Notes: generated from the letters alone by a model not told the origin. Counted from the first letter of the stretch, positions 21,603-32,629 are shown. The stretch is DNA of 64,000 bases from Lolium rigidum (GCF_022539505.1 NC_061508.1:65233754-65297753); one strand, 5' to 3'. Numbers and translations are program-made.

Positions 21603-24411
21603 ATGGCGGAGGGCACTCCGGTCAAGTACGAGGATCCGACCGACGAGCTCAAGAAGAAGCATGACGAGATCAAGGCGAGTCCTCGAAGCCGACCTCATCG
21701 ACTCTTTTCACGTGAACCCGCTCCCATGGCATCAGGTGGAAGGGGTTCTCACCTGAAGCGCGCTCGATGGAGTGGACCTGTCCTCCCCGTCGGAAGAACG
21801 CACCGAGTCGCTGCGTCAGGAGATCAACTTCATGGTGGCTCACTCGCTGCACCGCCATTCTGAGAGCCTCGGTGAACACTTTGGAGCGTGTCGCTCTTCG
21901 CGTGATCCAGGAAATCATGAGCCATCAGTACTCTCCATCAGGACCAGCTCGGGGACTTACCAAGGAGAGATGCCGCTCCGAGTCCCGTCCACCGCTGCCG
22001 TTCGCGTTGGCAGCACCGGAAGTGCCGAACTCATCGGCATACGTCGTCTACAAGATTGGTGGTGACCCTAGTGACTACCAATTCCTACATGAGGCGCCCA
22101 AGGAGATCCCGCACGGATACACGTGCGCATACGTGCCGACCGCATGACTCGGGCACTCTCGAACCAGGCTGCAACAGCAGGGACTTCTGGAACAGCAGGA
22201 GGAGCGTCGGGAGCAGATATTGAGAAGCAGACGTGGCAAGCTAAGTATGCCACTCCGACAAACCTCCAGAGCTCAGCTCCTGCAGTTGGCTCAGAGCTGG
22301 AAAAGCAAGCATGGCTGGCTAAGTATGCCACTCCGGCGAATCTTCAGAGTTCGACGCCTGCAACCATCACCGCGGATCAGATTTGTACGATCCTGAAAGA
22401 TCAGTTCGGCATGATGCCGAAGAGGAGGACAATCGGCTATACCAAGCCGTACCCCAACGAGTACGAATTGATCCCACTACCACCCAAATATCGGCTCCCT
22501 GATTTCACCAAGTTTAATGGATCAGATGGTTCCAGCTCCATCGAGCATGTGAGCCGATATTTGGCACAGCTGAGCACGATCTCAGCATCAGACGAGCTGC
22601 GTGTGAGGTTTTTCGCACGGTCCCTCACGGATCGGCTTTCGGGTGGTACACATCGCTGCCACCGAACTCAATCCGGACTCGGAAGCGGTTGGAAGAGCAG
22701 TTCCACATACGGTATCACTCGGAGGCTTCCGAGGCTGGTATTGCCGATCTAGCACAAGTACGACGAAGCGCGGGGAAACGGTGGCGGAATACGTCCAGCG
22801 CTTCGGGACCGTTAGGAACCGATGCTATTCGGTTCACGTAAGTGAGAAAGAAGCGATCGAGTTGGCGGTGGTGGGTCTCTCATCATCGATCAAGGACGTG
22901 GCCTCCCAAGCGGACTACCCTTCATTGGCGCACATGGTGCGAAGCTGTCGGCATATGAACAGGCGCCACCCGGATGTTTACCGGGACAAATTCAAGCGTG
23001 CGGTGGTCCTGGTTGAGGCAGACGAGGATGAAGGTGCTGCGGGAGATCAAGAGGTAGCAATGGCTGAATGGACTCGGGCGTCAAGCCCCGTGTCCTGTAA
23101 GTGGGTTAAGCCACAAGGCCCTCCAAAAGGGTTCGACTTCGACGTGACCAAAGCCGAGCGGATTTTCGACCTCTTACTCAAGGAGAAGCGGCTAAAGGTA
23201 CCCGAAGGCCACAAGATCCCCACGGTGCAAGAGCTGAACGGAAAGCCATACCGCAAATGGCATAACACGTTCACCCACGCCACCAACGACTGCAGGGTGT
23301 GGCGTCAACAGGTCCAAATGGCGATAGAACAAGGGCGGCTAATTTTCAACCAGTACGCCATGAAGGTCGACACACACCCCTTCCCCGCCGTTAACATGGT
23401 GGAGTATACTTACCATGAAGGGTGCCAGCCAGATTTCTCGTGCAATATCAACATGGTAGGACCTGGTCACCACTCGGTAAGGACGGAGATGAGGGCAGCT
23501 GCTCTCATAGCAAGGACACAGAGGAAGCCGCTCCACGCGATCGGCTCCGCCACGATGGCAAGCGCTACGTCACAGAGGGAGAAGTGAAGAACATAAGATA
23601 TCAGCGACCTCTCTCTGATCACCTCCTCAACAAGTATGTGAGTCAGTATGACCAACGCCGACGATACAACGACGATGATGAAAAAGATCGTCTGGCTAGG
23701 GACGACAGGAGACGTCGTCGGCATAATCGCAACGAGGAGCGATATGAGCGCCACGCCAAGGGAAAGTCGAGAGAGCAAGACGACGTGGATAGGCACTGGG
23801 ATTGCCCCTTCTTCAGACACTGCTGGGATTCAGGAATGAGCCGATTGCCTACAATCGGCAACTGCCAGAATGCAAACAAAAGAAGAAGGATGCAGCTAAC
23901 GTGTCCGTGTTCAAGCGTCTAGGGCCTCTCCCGCCTCGGAACAAGCATGCTGAGTCCGCTCGGGTGGAAGATCTCGAGGAACTAGAGGACGATGATGAAG
24001 AAGAAGACAAGTATCATCGGCCAAGGTGGTGCCCTGATGGGCTCAGCCGTTCCCAAAAACGAAGGGTTCAGCGTCTACGTGGGTTGGAGGAAGCTGAAAG
24101 GTTATACCCGCACACGTTGAGGAAGGCGCGGCCCGATCCGGCCGCTAAAATCCAGCGAACCCCGGACGAAGAAGGTCGGCCACAAAGAAAAGAGTGGCGC
24201 CCCGAGCAAAGAAAGCCGATGATGAGACATCGGCTGGCACAAACATGGTCTTCATCCTTCCAACGGAGTTTAGTGCTCCAGGATTAGACGAAGCACCTGT
24301 GGCACAACTTGACTGCGGCCCACGGCCGGTCATCTTTGAGAAGCCACGAGAAAGCATCGACGTGGCAAAGGACGGGGTTAGGTTGGTTTCATCCACCAGC
24401 CTGACCGTGTA
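21603..24411 (+). pseudogene. Gypsy gag (copy A), frameshifted
   Basis: Starts MAEGTPVKYEDPTDELKKKH, then changes frame repeatedly when compared with copy B. Recognisable parts are the Retrotrans_gag region (FSKFNG-like FTKFNGSDGSSSIEHVSRYL, then the segment around LSSSIKDVASQADYPSLAHM), a Cys/His cluster (KWHNTFTHATNDC) and a second Cys-rich segment (WDCPFFRHCW). The tail MVFILPTEFSAPGLDEAPVA resembles the stretch that precedes protease in related elements, but the frame then ends at 24411 and no pol follows. Gag packages the RNA in virus-like particles. At least three frameshifts make this copy inactive. Confidence 0.8.
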
Positions 24412-24444
24412 ACAAAAGCAACATCGATGGACAAACATGGCGAT

Positions 24445-25645
24445 GCCGATTCATGTGATCGGCCCCAAGGATCTATGGGGGAACATTGCAAAACCTTCAT
24501 CGAGCAAGCAACATGGAGGCCGATTCCAGCAATCGGCCAAAATTATCCTCACCATACATTCTGCCTGGGTTCAGCATTTGACCCAATAGGGAATACCTGA
24601 AGAGCCGATACCATCAAATCCCTTGAAAGAATCGGCTCGGGGGGCACCTAGGTGGATAAAACACGAGGATATGAAGTAGAAGTGTCTTTCAAATGCCCAG
24701 CAGCCCAAGATATTCTTTGATGATGGGCATTGAAGTATGGGGGCCGATACATAAATCGGCCGTAAAAAATTTGAAAATTTTTTAAGCACAGCCGATGCGC
24801 AGACATCGACTTAAGGATAGAAATCCGATGCATGGCCATCGACTCAAGAGGTACAACTGTTATAAGCAGAGGCTCAATGGAGCAGGAAGTGGGTCACTAA
24901 GAGAGACTCTAATGGAAGAACTCCTCAATGGAGTGGTTTGGTGGCTCAGATCCTCTCTCCAAGAACCTCCAAATTCTTTTTGCAAGTATTCGAGTCCGCA
25001 GTATCAGCTGGGGCGAGTTTGAGGGATCATGACCCTGACCAATGCCAAGAGCAGCATGGACGTGCAGATCAGGTTAAGGATGGGTTGCATCAAATCCGCC
25101 AAAGGAAAGGAGCCGATCTGACCAGCAAGGCGCAAGAAGTGGACTGAAAAAGCTCGGGGGCAGCTCACCCCGAAGGTTCTCTCGCTCGGGGAGCCGATTT
25201 TGTTGAAATCGGCTGGCTCGCATTATGACTTGGAGGCCGGTGGTGGCACATTTGATTGGCTCATCGTCGTTCTCGCCTTGATTGAGGCTCGGGGGCAAGC
25301 CGACCGCGTAGATATTCTGTTCCTAAGAAGCCGATTGAGATTTCATCGGCTGGCCCTCCATCATAATCTTCTTCGAAGGGATTGGGCAGGTGTTAAGAAT
25401 ATCACTGAATATCTGAATATCCGAGGTATCGGCTTCGGCGTCAAGTCATTTCAGCAGAGGGTTCGGGGCTCTCTTGGAGGCGTTGGTCTTCCGCATTGTC
25501 CACCGTAAATCAAGGGCATCGGTTGGAGAGATGAAGGACTCGATGCGTTAGCATCGGCTTATTAGACATTGACCAAGTTCACGGTCACTCCCGGGTCGGA
25601 AAAGATGAAGAGCGGATTATGAGGGACCGATGCGTTGCCATCGGC
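24445..25645. repeat. Array of about ten short GCCGAT/ATCGGC hairpins
   Basis: Inverted repeats recur through this non-coding stretch: 24445-24463, 24518-24538, 24602-24638, 24742-24761, 24791-24810, 24824-24843, 25192-25214, 25329-25351, 25540-25560, 25627-25645. Stems are 6-8 bp (for example AGCCGATT with AATCGGCT) with mostly 6-9 nt loops. Spacers between them differ, so this is not a simple tandem array. The same stem word occurs in the LTR (ATCGGCTC-TTT-GAGCCGAT at about 31748). Function unknown. Confidence 0.7.
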
Positions 25646-25860
25646 TCATTGAGCATTGGCTAAGTGATGATCGGCGAGAATCGAGTATGAGGGGAAATCG
25701 GCTAAATTGGCATAAAGGAAATCGGCAAAATCAAATTGGGGAATTTCTTCATTGATAAACGAGATTTCTTACATAAGAAGAGCTGATTGCTCTCAAAAGA
25801 AAGTACTAAGGGGATACATTGCCCCGTCTACTACTACTGGTCCTGTGCTAAGGGTCCTAT

Positions 25861-26382
25861 CTACGGGCCGTCGCTGCCCTCGTCGTCACCATCGTCGCCG
25901 CTGTCGGCGCTACTCCCGGTGGGCTCGTCGTCACTGTTGTAGTGGCCGCCGGCAGGACCTTCGTTGTCCTCATCCTCCTCGTCGTCGTCGTCGTCGTCGC
26001 TGTCGAAGTCACTGAGATTCCCCGGCCAGGGGCAGTGGCGCTTAGCCGGCGGCTCGTCGGAGGAGCTGTCATCGTCGTCCTCCTCCTCCTCCTCCTCCTT
26101 CACCTCCTCGGGGGAAGTGAAGTCGTCCCAGGAGAAGCGATCGTCATCGCTCTCCTCCTCCGATTCCCCGTCGGCGAGGAAGCGGAGGTCGCTCTCCCCG
26201 TCCGTCGAGGACTTGTCGTCCTCGGACCAGACGGAGAAGTCATGGCCGGGCTCCTCCCCGGCTTCTATGGCGCGGCGGATGTTGGCCGCGTGGACCTCCT
26301 GTGGGTCCCGTTCTGGCGTCGGCTCGTGGGAGGAAGAGGACTCGATGGAAAGTCCCGATGAGGCGGAGGAAGAGGAAGACAT
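25861..26382 (-). CDS. Antisense acidic ORF within gypsy copy A
   Basis: A 173-residue frame in the opposite direction to gag, with start context GCGCCACCATG. It begins MSSSSSASSGLSIESSSSHE, then a conserved segment (VHAANIRRAIEAGEE, STDGESDLRFLADGESEEES, RFSWDDFTS). It is dominated by Asp/Glu/Ser runs and carries a small basic patch (PPAKRHC) that could act as a nuclear localisation signal. A clearly related frame is at the same place in copy C (63489 onward) with matching upstream sequence. I recognise no domain. Extra ORFs near the 3' LTR, often antisense, are known in some plant gypsy lineages (Tat/Ogre/Athila), but I cannot tie this one to a described family. Confidence 0.65.
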   Translation of the reverse strand: MSSSSSASSGLSIESSSSHEPTPERDPQEVHAANIRRAIEAGEEPGHDFSVWSEDDKSSTDGESDLRFLADGESEEESDDDRFSWDDFTSPEEVKEEEEEEDDDDSSSDEPPAKRHCPWPGNLSDFDSDDDDDDEEDEDNEGPAGGHYNSDDEPTGSSADSGDDGDDEGSDGP

Positions 26383-26448
26383 GGTGGCGCAGGAGGGCTT
26401 TTGGAGTGCTAATGCGGAGAGGATGAAGAGGAGAACTGTTCGATGCGG

Positions 26449-26457
26449 TTAAATAAA
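26449..26457 (-). promoter_or_regulatory. TATA-like box of the antisense ORF (copy A)
   Basis: Minus-strand TTTATTTAA lies 67 bases upstream of ATG 26382. The same box is found 68 bases upstream of the matching ATG in copy C (63413-63421), followed in both by an ACCGC...GAACAGTTCT leader. Confidence 0.5.
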
Positions 26458-26618
26458 GAAGATGTAGTTTAATGTTCGAACAGTTTTCGAGGAGGTGGTG
26501 CCAAAAACTGTCAAATCGTGCAGAGAAGTTGGGAAGGCAAGTCGTCATGATGAAAAATACTGCGACGGTTCTGCTCTGCCACGACGTGACCCCTCGGAGG
26601 AAAAACAGAGTGGTTTTG

Positions 26619-29600
26619 TGTAAGGGTATATTACCCCTATGTGTGGTTTTGGTAATTAATGACAACCCCTATGGACTAATGTTTTCATTGAGTTTATATG
26701 AAGGAATATTCCATAGGTACTACTTGTACTCCATGTGTTGGATTCAAGTATGGATGCCATGAATATAAAGGTATATCTTGTGTATTGGCATCAAGATCAT
26801 CGGTATGAGGATATATATGTGATATGATCAAGAAGAAGAAATGAAGATGGAGTTCTTATGTGGAACTCAATATTAGCCATGCTCTATCTTATGTGAGTAT
26901 GAGAAGATACAAGGTTGAGTTGGGCAAGTTCAAGATGAGCATCTTGAGTGGATCACATGCTTGAAGCTTGCCGTCCATTTGGTGATAATGGACTTGTGAA
27001 GGTGTGCATCAATGAAGCTTTCCCATCATAGTGTATGGGGGAGCATTTGTGAGTCTTCACGAAGCAACGATGATCAAGTGAGGCATTCCGGCTTGAGTGG
27101 AGCTTGAAGAGCTATCATCAAGATCAAGCGGGATGCGCAAGGCAAAGGTTCTTGAAAAACCCTTTTAAAATAAAAATTCTTATTGAACATTTGAGTAATT
27201 TGAGAAGATGCATATGATAGGTTATATATATATAATATTTTATGATTCACCTATCACAAATATGCCCTCTAGCAATTTATTGCATATCAATTCCTCAAAG
27301 AGCTCTTGTGTGCAATATTGATAAAATTGTGAAATAAATCCGTATTTGTGATACTTGTTGCCTTTCTCAAAACATTCCAACTAGCCTTACTTCCCTTATT
27401 GTTAGTTGTGATGTTTTTGAGATTTTATTTGGTTGAAGTTCAATCATATACCATAAGTGAAAATTGGAAGCCATAGGCTATATATGCTTTTTAAGCAAAC
27501 ATTCTTGGTATATTTCATGACTTCATCTTGGATATCTTGTCTTATTTATTTTGTTAACCTCTTGTGTGTGCATGTTTCTTTATGGATCACTATGTCCACT
27601 TTAGAAACTTATATACATAAGAGCGTTAATCCATCATCTTGATATCCTTGTTCTTTGCCAACCATCTTTTACTCTTTTGTTTTTAGTGGTGTTGGTAAAG
27701 AAGATTTATGAGTGCTTGGTCTCCTTGTTTTTCTTCATGAACTCATATCTCGTGATTGTTGGACTAAAGTTGTTCTTGATAAGCATATTCTCTTTATCTT
27801 AGTTGTGTTCTAAATGATATATATATGGAGTGAGGATTCCATGTTTGTGCATATTTTATTCAAATACAAACATTATAAATTGTGCACGAACCTTGGGGAG
27901 CTTTCTTATTTTTATTTAGAACACTATATCTCTCTTATCATGATATCCTTGTTTGTCCAATTGTATCTTTGATTGCTTGATTTATTTGTGAAAACTTTCT
28001 CCATCATGTTATTCTTATGCAATCTTTGATCCTCAATATAGTTTGACTTCCTTCAAGTATTCATCATTGGATATGTGCATTTGATTCCACTCAAATTATG
28101 AGAAGTGCACACTTTGGGGAGGATCTCACATTATATTGGCTTTCTAAATTTGTCACCCATTTTGGCACTCGATGCCAATGGGGGAGAAGTTTAGAGGGTT
28201 TAAGGGAATGGTTTTATACTGTGCTTAAGTGTTTTGCCTCTCATGCATTCCATATTTATATGTCTTGCATGGTTGTATATATATATAGTGGAAATTGTCC
28301 CAAAGGTTAATCTTGACAATGTATGCAATGAATTCATGTTCATCACACGTGCATACATTGTGGGGGAGTTTGCTCTATATATATTGGTTCTACTCACATC
28401 CCTTGCATTAGTTGTAGTTGTGTGAGTAGAGTTGGTTTTGATATGGGATAGTAACTTTGTGTTACTTGACCATATCAAATACAACCTCTTGTATACAACT
28501 TATTCTCGGATAAGTTGCGTACTTGTCTCTAATATTCATTATATAAACCCTCTTATTGTGGTTGTCATCAATTACCAAAATGGGGGAGATTGTAAGGGTA
28601 TATTGCCCCTATGTGTGGTTTTGGTAATTAATGACAACCCCTATGGACTAATGTTTTCATTGAGTTTATATGAAGGAATATTCCATAGGTACTACTTGTA
28701 CTCCATGTGTTGGATTCAAGTATGGATGCCATGAATATAAAGGTATATCTTGTGTATTGGCATCAAGATCATCGGTATGAGGATATATATGTGATATGAT
28801 CAAGAAGAAGAAATGAAGATGGAGTTCTTATGTGGAACTCAATATTAGCCATGCTCTATCTTATGTGAGTATGAGAAGATACAAGGTTGAGTTGGGCAAG
28901 TTCAAGATGAGCATCTTGAGTGGATCACATGCTTGAAGCTTGCCGTCCATTTGGTGATAATGGACTTGTGAAGGTGTGCATCAATGAAGCTTTCCCATCA
29001 TAGTGTATGGGGGAGCATTTGTGAGTCTTCACGAAGCAACGATGATCAAGTGAGGCATTCCGGCTTGAGTGGAGCTTGAAGAGCTATCATCAAGATCAAG
29101 CGGGATGCGCAAGGCAAAGGTATGGCCTTGCTAGGTTTTCCTTTTACCGGTCTCAAGGTGGTTGTTGGGAGACCGGATTATAGGATAGATAGCCGCACTA
29201 TCAAGAGGGGCTTTCGGTTGGGTAACTTGATCGCATCGTCGTAGGGAGCTCAATCCTTTGCATACTTTGCATATCCCTATTGCTTCTTGGTGTTTCTCTC
29301 GTGTAAGGTTCTTGAGCTTGTTGCTAGCTTTACAACAAGCCCAAGTTCATCGAAAACGGAATCCGCATGCATCTTCTATTGCGTTTTCGAGTTTGGACGT
29401 CTTCACCGTTTCTTGACGGTGGGAGACTCCCTCTCTAAAATCATCTAAAAATGTTCTGAGAGGAGACTCCATATTTCCAGTTTTTGTTGGGGTTCTATTC
29501 GTCGTTATCTTTCCAACAAAATTGGTTTCATGTCAATCGGAGTCCGAACACAAAAGTTATCACAGTTTTTGTATAACATGCTTTCCTGCTGACCCGGTTT

Positions 29601-30826
29601 CTAGCCCGGCGTGACCGGCCGTCTGACCGGATGGCCCGGTTCAAACCGGCCCCTGGACCGGTGCCATCCGGGCACTATCCAGTAAGCTTTTCAGCTTGGT
29701 CCGGTCACCAGCCCGGTCGACCGGTCGTTTGACCGGACGGCCCGGTCAGTGGCTCGGTCTGACCTGGTCCTGAACCGGACGGCCTGGTCCCAGGCCCGGT
29801 TGACCGGCCTCCCCGACGGTTGACTCAGCCCAACTTTTCCCCAACGGTTATATTTGCTCTTCGGCTATAAATAGCCTTTCTTCCACCTTGGGCTGAGTTA
29901 GTTCTTCCATTCTCTCTCCTCCATTGTTGCCTTTGAAGAACTTGCTCTCTCTCTTGATTCCCCCCATGATTCTTGCTCATTCTTGAGGGATCTAAGAGAG
30001 GAGATCTAGATCTACACTTCCACCAATCCATTTCTCCTCTAAGTGAGGGGAACTCTTTGGATCTAGATCTTGGAGTCTTTTGTTGACTTTCCCCATTGTT
30101 CTTCCTCTCCAATCTCATCCTAGCATTTGTTGTTCGGGTGGGATTTGAGAGTGAAGGACTTGAACACCTCTAGTGTTCTTGCTTTGCATCATTGCATAGT
30201 GTTGAGCTCTCCACCACGATTAGTTCGAGTGAGAGACCGTGAGCTTGTTACTCTTGGAGGGAAACCTCCTAGTTGGCTTGGCGGTTGGTGCTCCGGTGAT
30301 CTCTTCAAGAAGATTGTGAAGAGGCCCGGGATTCTCCTTCGTGGAGCTTGTGAAGTGGTTGTGGAGCTTGCCATCTCCGGAGCGGAGGAAAAGCTAACCA
30401 TAAGGAAAGGGCCATTATCCTTCGTGGGTGTGGTTCGGAGAATAGGGTGAGCCTTCGTGGCGCGGGGAATCCTTCGTGGGACCTCCACTCCTCCAAACGT
30501 GACGTACCTTGTTGCAAAGCAAGGGAACACGGGAATACATCCTCGTCTCCGCGTGCCTCGGTTATTTCTATACCCGAGCTCTCTTTCCTTGTGATAGCCA
30601 TCGTGCTTGAAGTACATATATCTTGCTATCACTTGTGCTACATATATCTTGTGCCTATCTTGCTTAGCTCTAGTTGCCATTGTCACACTTAGTTGAGCTT
30701 AGCATATTTAGGGTTTGTTCTTGTAAACTAAACATTAGTTTAATTCCGCATTCTTACAAGACAAATTCGCAAGAGTTTGTAATTGCCTATTCACCCCCCC
30801 CCTCTAGGCGACATCTCGATCTTTCA
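26619..30826 (+). mobile_element. Internally deleted Maximus/SIRE-type copia element
   Basis: TTTTG is duplicated at 26614-26618 and 30827-30831. The first 531 bases of the LTR (26619-27149) are repeated at 28591 onward; by eye I saw one substitution in that stretch, so the insertion is young. The 5' LTR is cut at 27149 and fused to the 3' end of the internal domain (27150-28590), which holds no ORF. The purine tract AATGGGGGAGAT precedes the 3' LTR 28591-30826 (2236 bp, ends ATCTCGATCTTTCA). This LTR start and purine tract are typical of the Maximus/SIRE lineage. Comparison with copy C (63210-63280) gives the uninterrupted target site. Confidence 0.9.
28591..30826 (+). repeat. 3' LTR of the Maximus-type element
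   Basis: Starts TGTAAGGGTATATTGCC and ends CTTTCA. It contains a TATA box in GGCTATAAATAGCC at about 29863 and a CCGGTC/GACCGG-rich block at about 29597-29815 just upstream of it, probably part of the U3 promoter. Confidence 0.85.
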
Positions 30827-30862
30827 TTTTGAAATTATCATTACCAAAACCAGGGGGGCATG

Positions 30863-32027
30863 TGTTATCACCAGATTTTGGCCAAATCAGGAGATGGGCC
30901 GTAAGTGAGATGGGCTTGAAGGATATTCGCGTGGAGGATCTCTGAAGCGACCTGACACGAAGAAGTTGGGCTAAATTGCCCGTGTATCTGTATTATAGTA
31001 GATCGTGTCTTAATTTAGAAGTTAGAGTTTTACCCGTGCACGGTTAGGTGTACGCCTGAATTAGAAAGTCCCCCGAACTATAAATATGTATCTAGGGTTT
31101 ATGAAATAAACAACAACCAATGTTCAACACAAATCAATCTCGGCGCATCGCCAACTCCTTCGTCTCGAGGGTTTCTCCTGGTAAGCACCATGCTGCCTAG
31201 ATCGCATCTTGCGATCTAGGCAGCATAAGCTTATTACGTTGTTCATGCGTTGCTCGTATTGAAGCCTTTTTGATGGCGAGCAACGTAGTTATCTTAGATG
31301 TGTTAGGGTTAGCATTGTTCTTCGTATTATATGCTGTCGTAGTGCAACCCTTATACATCTAGCCGCCCCTACACCTATAGGTGTAGGGGCGGCACCCCGC
31401 TTGATCATTGTTTAGTAGATCCGATCCGTTACGGTTGCTCCTTGTTCTTCAAGGATTAGTTTAATATCCGCAATAGTTAGGCCTTACAAAGGGTTGGAGG
31501 ATCCAGCGGCGTGTAGGGTGTAGTTTGCTAGCCCTAGACAGGATGTTCCGGGGATCAACCTCGTGTTGGTTTTTAGGCCCTATCTAGGATCGGCTTACGA
31601 TCACCATACGCGAGCGCGAGGCCCAATCGTGAGTAGGATGATCCGATTATGCGGTGAAAACCCTAAATCGTCGTAGATCGCTTTAGCTTTATCTTGATCA
31701 AGCAGGACCACCATATATTCGTACACCTCATACGAATCATGGGTGGATCGGCTCTTTGAGCCGATTCACGGAGATAACCCGAGAGCCGATCGAGGCTCGT
31801 ATTTAATGTTTACGTGTATGCTATGCAGGAAACTAAGCGAGGCATCATCCAACACCTTCCCGACCGGGTATAGGTCAGGTGGCACGCCCTTGCATCAGCA
31901 TCGGACGTGTGCGCGAAGGCTTTGCGGGCCATCGCTCGGAGGGACCAGGGCCAGCCGCAGCCCTGAGTTGTTCCCGGCTCTACGGTGTTGCCCGTCGCTG
32001 CCCGCCGGTGGGTTTCTGACCGCAACA
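30863..32027 (+). repeat. 3' LTR of gypsy copy A
   Basis: 1165 bp, TGTTATCACC...CCGCAACA. TATA box in ACTATAAATATG at 31078-31089. Downstream are two strong hairpins (31191-31225 and 31362-31393), a splice-donor-like GTAAGC at 31181 and an acceptor-like TATGCAG ending 31828, all conserved in copies B and C. The internal purine tract immediately precedes it. Confidence 0.9.
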
Positions 32028-32600
32028 GCGGCGCGCTGGAGCTCGACGCCTCCATGTCGTGGGAGCTGGAGCGGCGGAACGGCGGAGCCCGCGACCTCGA
32101 CGCCTCGAGGTCGCGATGGTACTGCGGATCGTGCCGCGCGGCGGCCTGAGCCCCTGGTGCACCCACCGGTAGGAGCCGCAGATGCGGGCAACGTCGGAGG
32201 TCCGCTGCTGCCGCTCGATCTCCGCGGTAGTGAGCTTGCGCTCGCCGGCGGAGACACTGCCGCCCACCCTCCCTCCCCCTCGTCCTCCCCCACCTCCGTC
32301 GGACACCATGCCGCCTGGATTTGTCGCCAGCGCGCGCTGATTTGTCGTCAGAGCGGGGCGGATTGCTCGTCGGCGGGAGGCGGAGAGGCGGAGGAGCTGA
32401 TGGGGTTTGGCCCCATCCACCTCGCCGACCGCTATATATGCGCGCGTTTTGGTGATTTAGGTTGCGGCCTGGATACTTTTTCCGGGCCAGACCACCGATG
32501 CGGGGTCTGATCTGGCCCAAAAAACGGCCAAAACCTGCATAACTGCCCACCGCCGCGTTTGCAGGCCGATACGCAGTCTGCTAGAAATGCTGCTTCCCCT
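32028..32600 (-). mobile_element. Harbinger-like element fragment with truncated ORF
   Basis: The right end, on the minus strand, resembles a degenerate GCATTTCTAGCAGACTGC-type terminus (about 32575-32595). There is a TATA-like CATATATAGC at about 32430 and a minus-strand frame from ATG 32309 (MVSDGGGGGRGGG..., then TTAEIERQQRTSDVARICG). The frame is cut at 32028 by insertion of gypsy copy A. I do not recognise the product; compositional similarity to the 407-1396 element is the main argument. Confidence 0.35.
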
Positions 32601-32629
32601 CTTTTTTTAAGAATACCGAGTCGGGTTCT

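Larger units (their letters stand above)
21398..32027 (+). mobile_element. Gypsy-type gag-only LTR element, copy A (nested)
   Basis: Order: 5' LTR remnant 21398-21541, primer-binding region from 21542 (GGCACGCCCGGTGGGAC), decayed gag to about 24411, a hairpin-rich non-coding stretch to about 25760, an antisense acidic ORF 25861-26382, polypurine tract CCAGGGGGGCA at about 30850, and the full 3' LTR 30863-32027. A Maximus-type insertion with TTTTG duplication occupies 26619-30826. No protease active site, reverse transcriptase or integrase is recognisable, so the element depends on another element's pol. The family recurs at 47224-50965 (B) and from 62045 (C). Confidence 0.85.

Noticed and set aside
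24445..25645. CRISPR-like array
   Set aside because: Stem words are short, spacing irregular and the host is a plant nucleus; better described as hairpins in a retroelement.
26619..29121. Two 530-bp direct repeats as a tandem duplication
   Set aside because: They are the 5' and 3' LTR starts of one element, shown by the TTTTG duplication and the purine tract before the second copy.
31743..32510. 255-codon plus-strand frame across an LTR boundary
   Set aside because: It joins the gypsy 3' LTR with the Harbinger-like fragment across the insertion junction, so it is not a gene.
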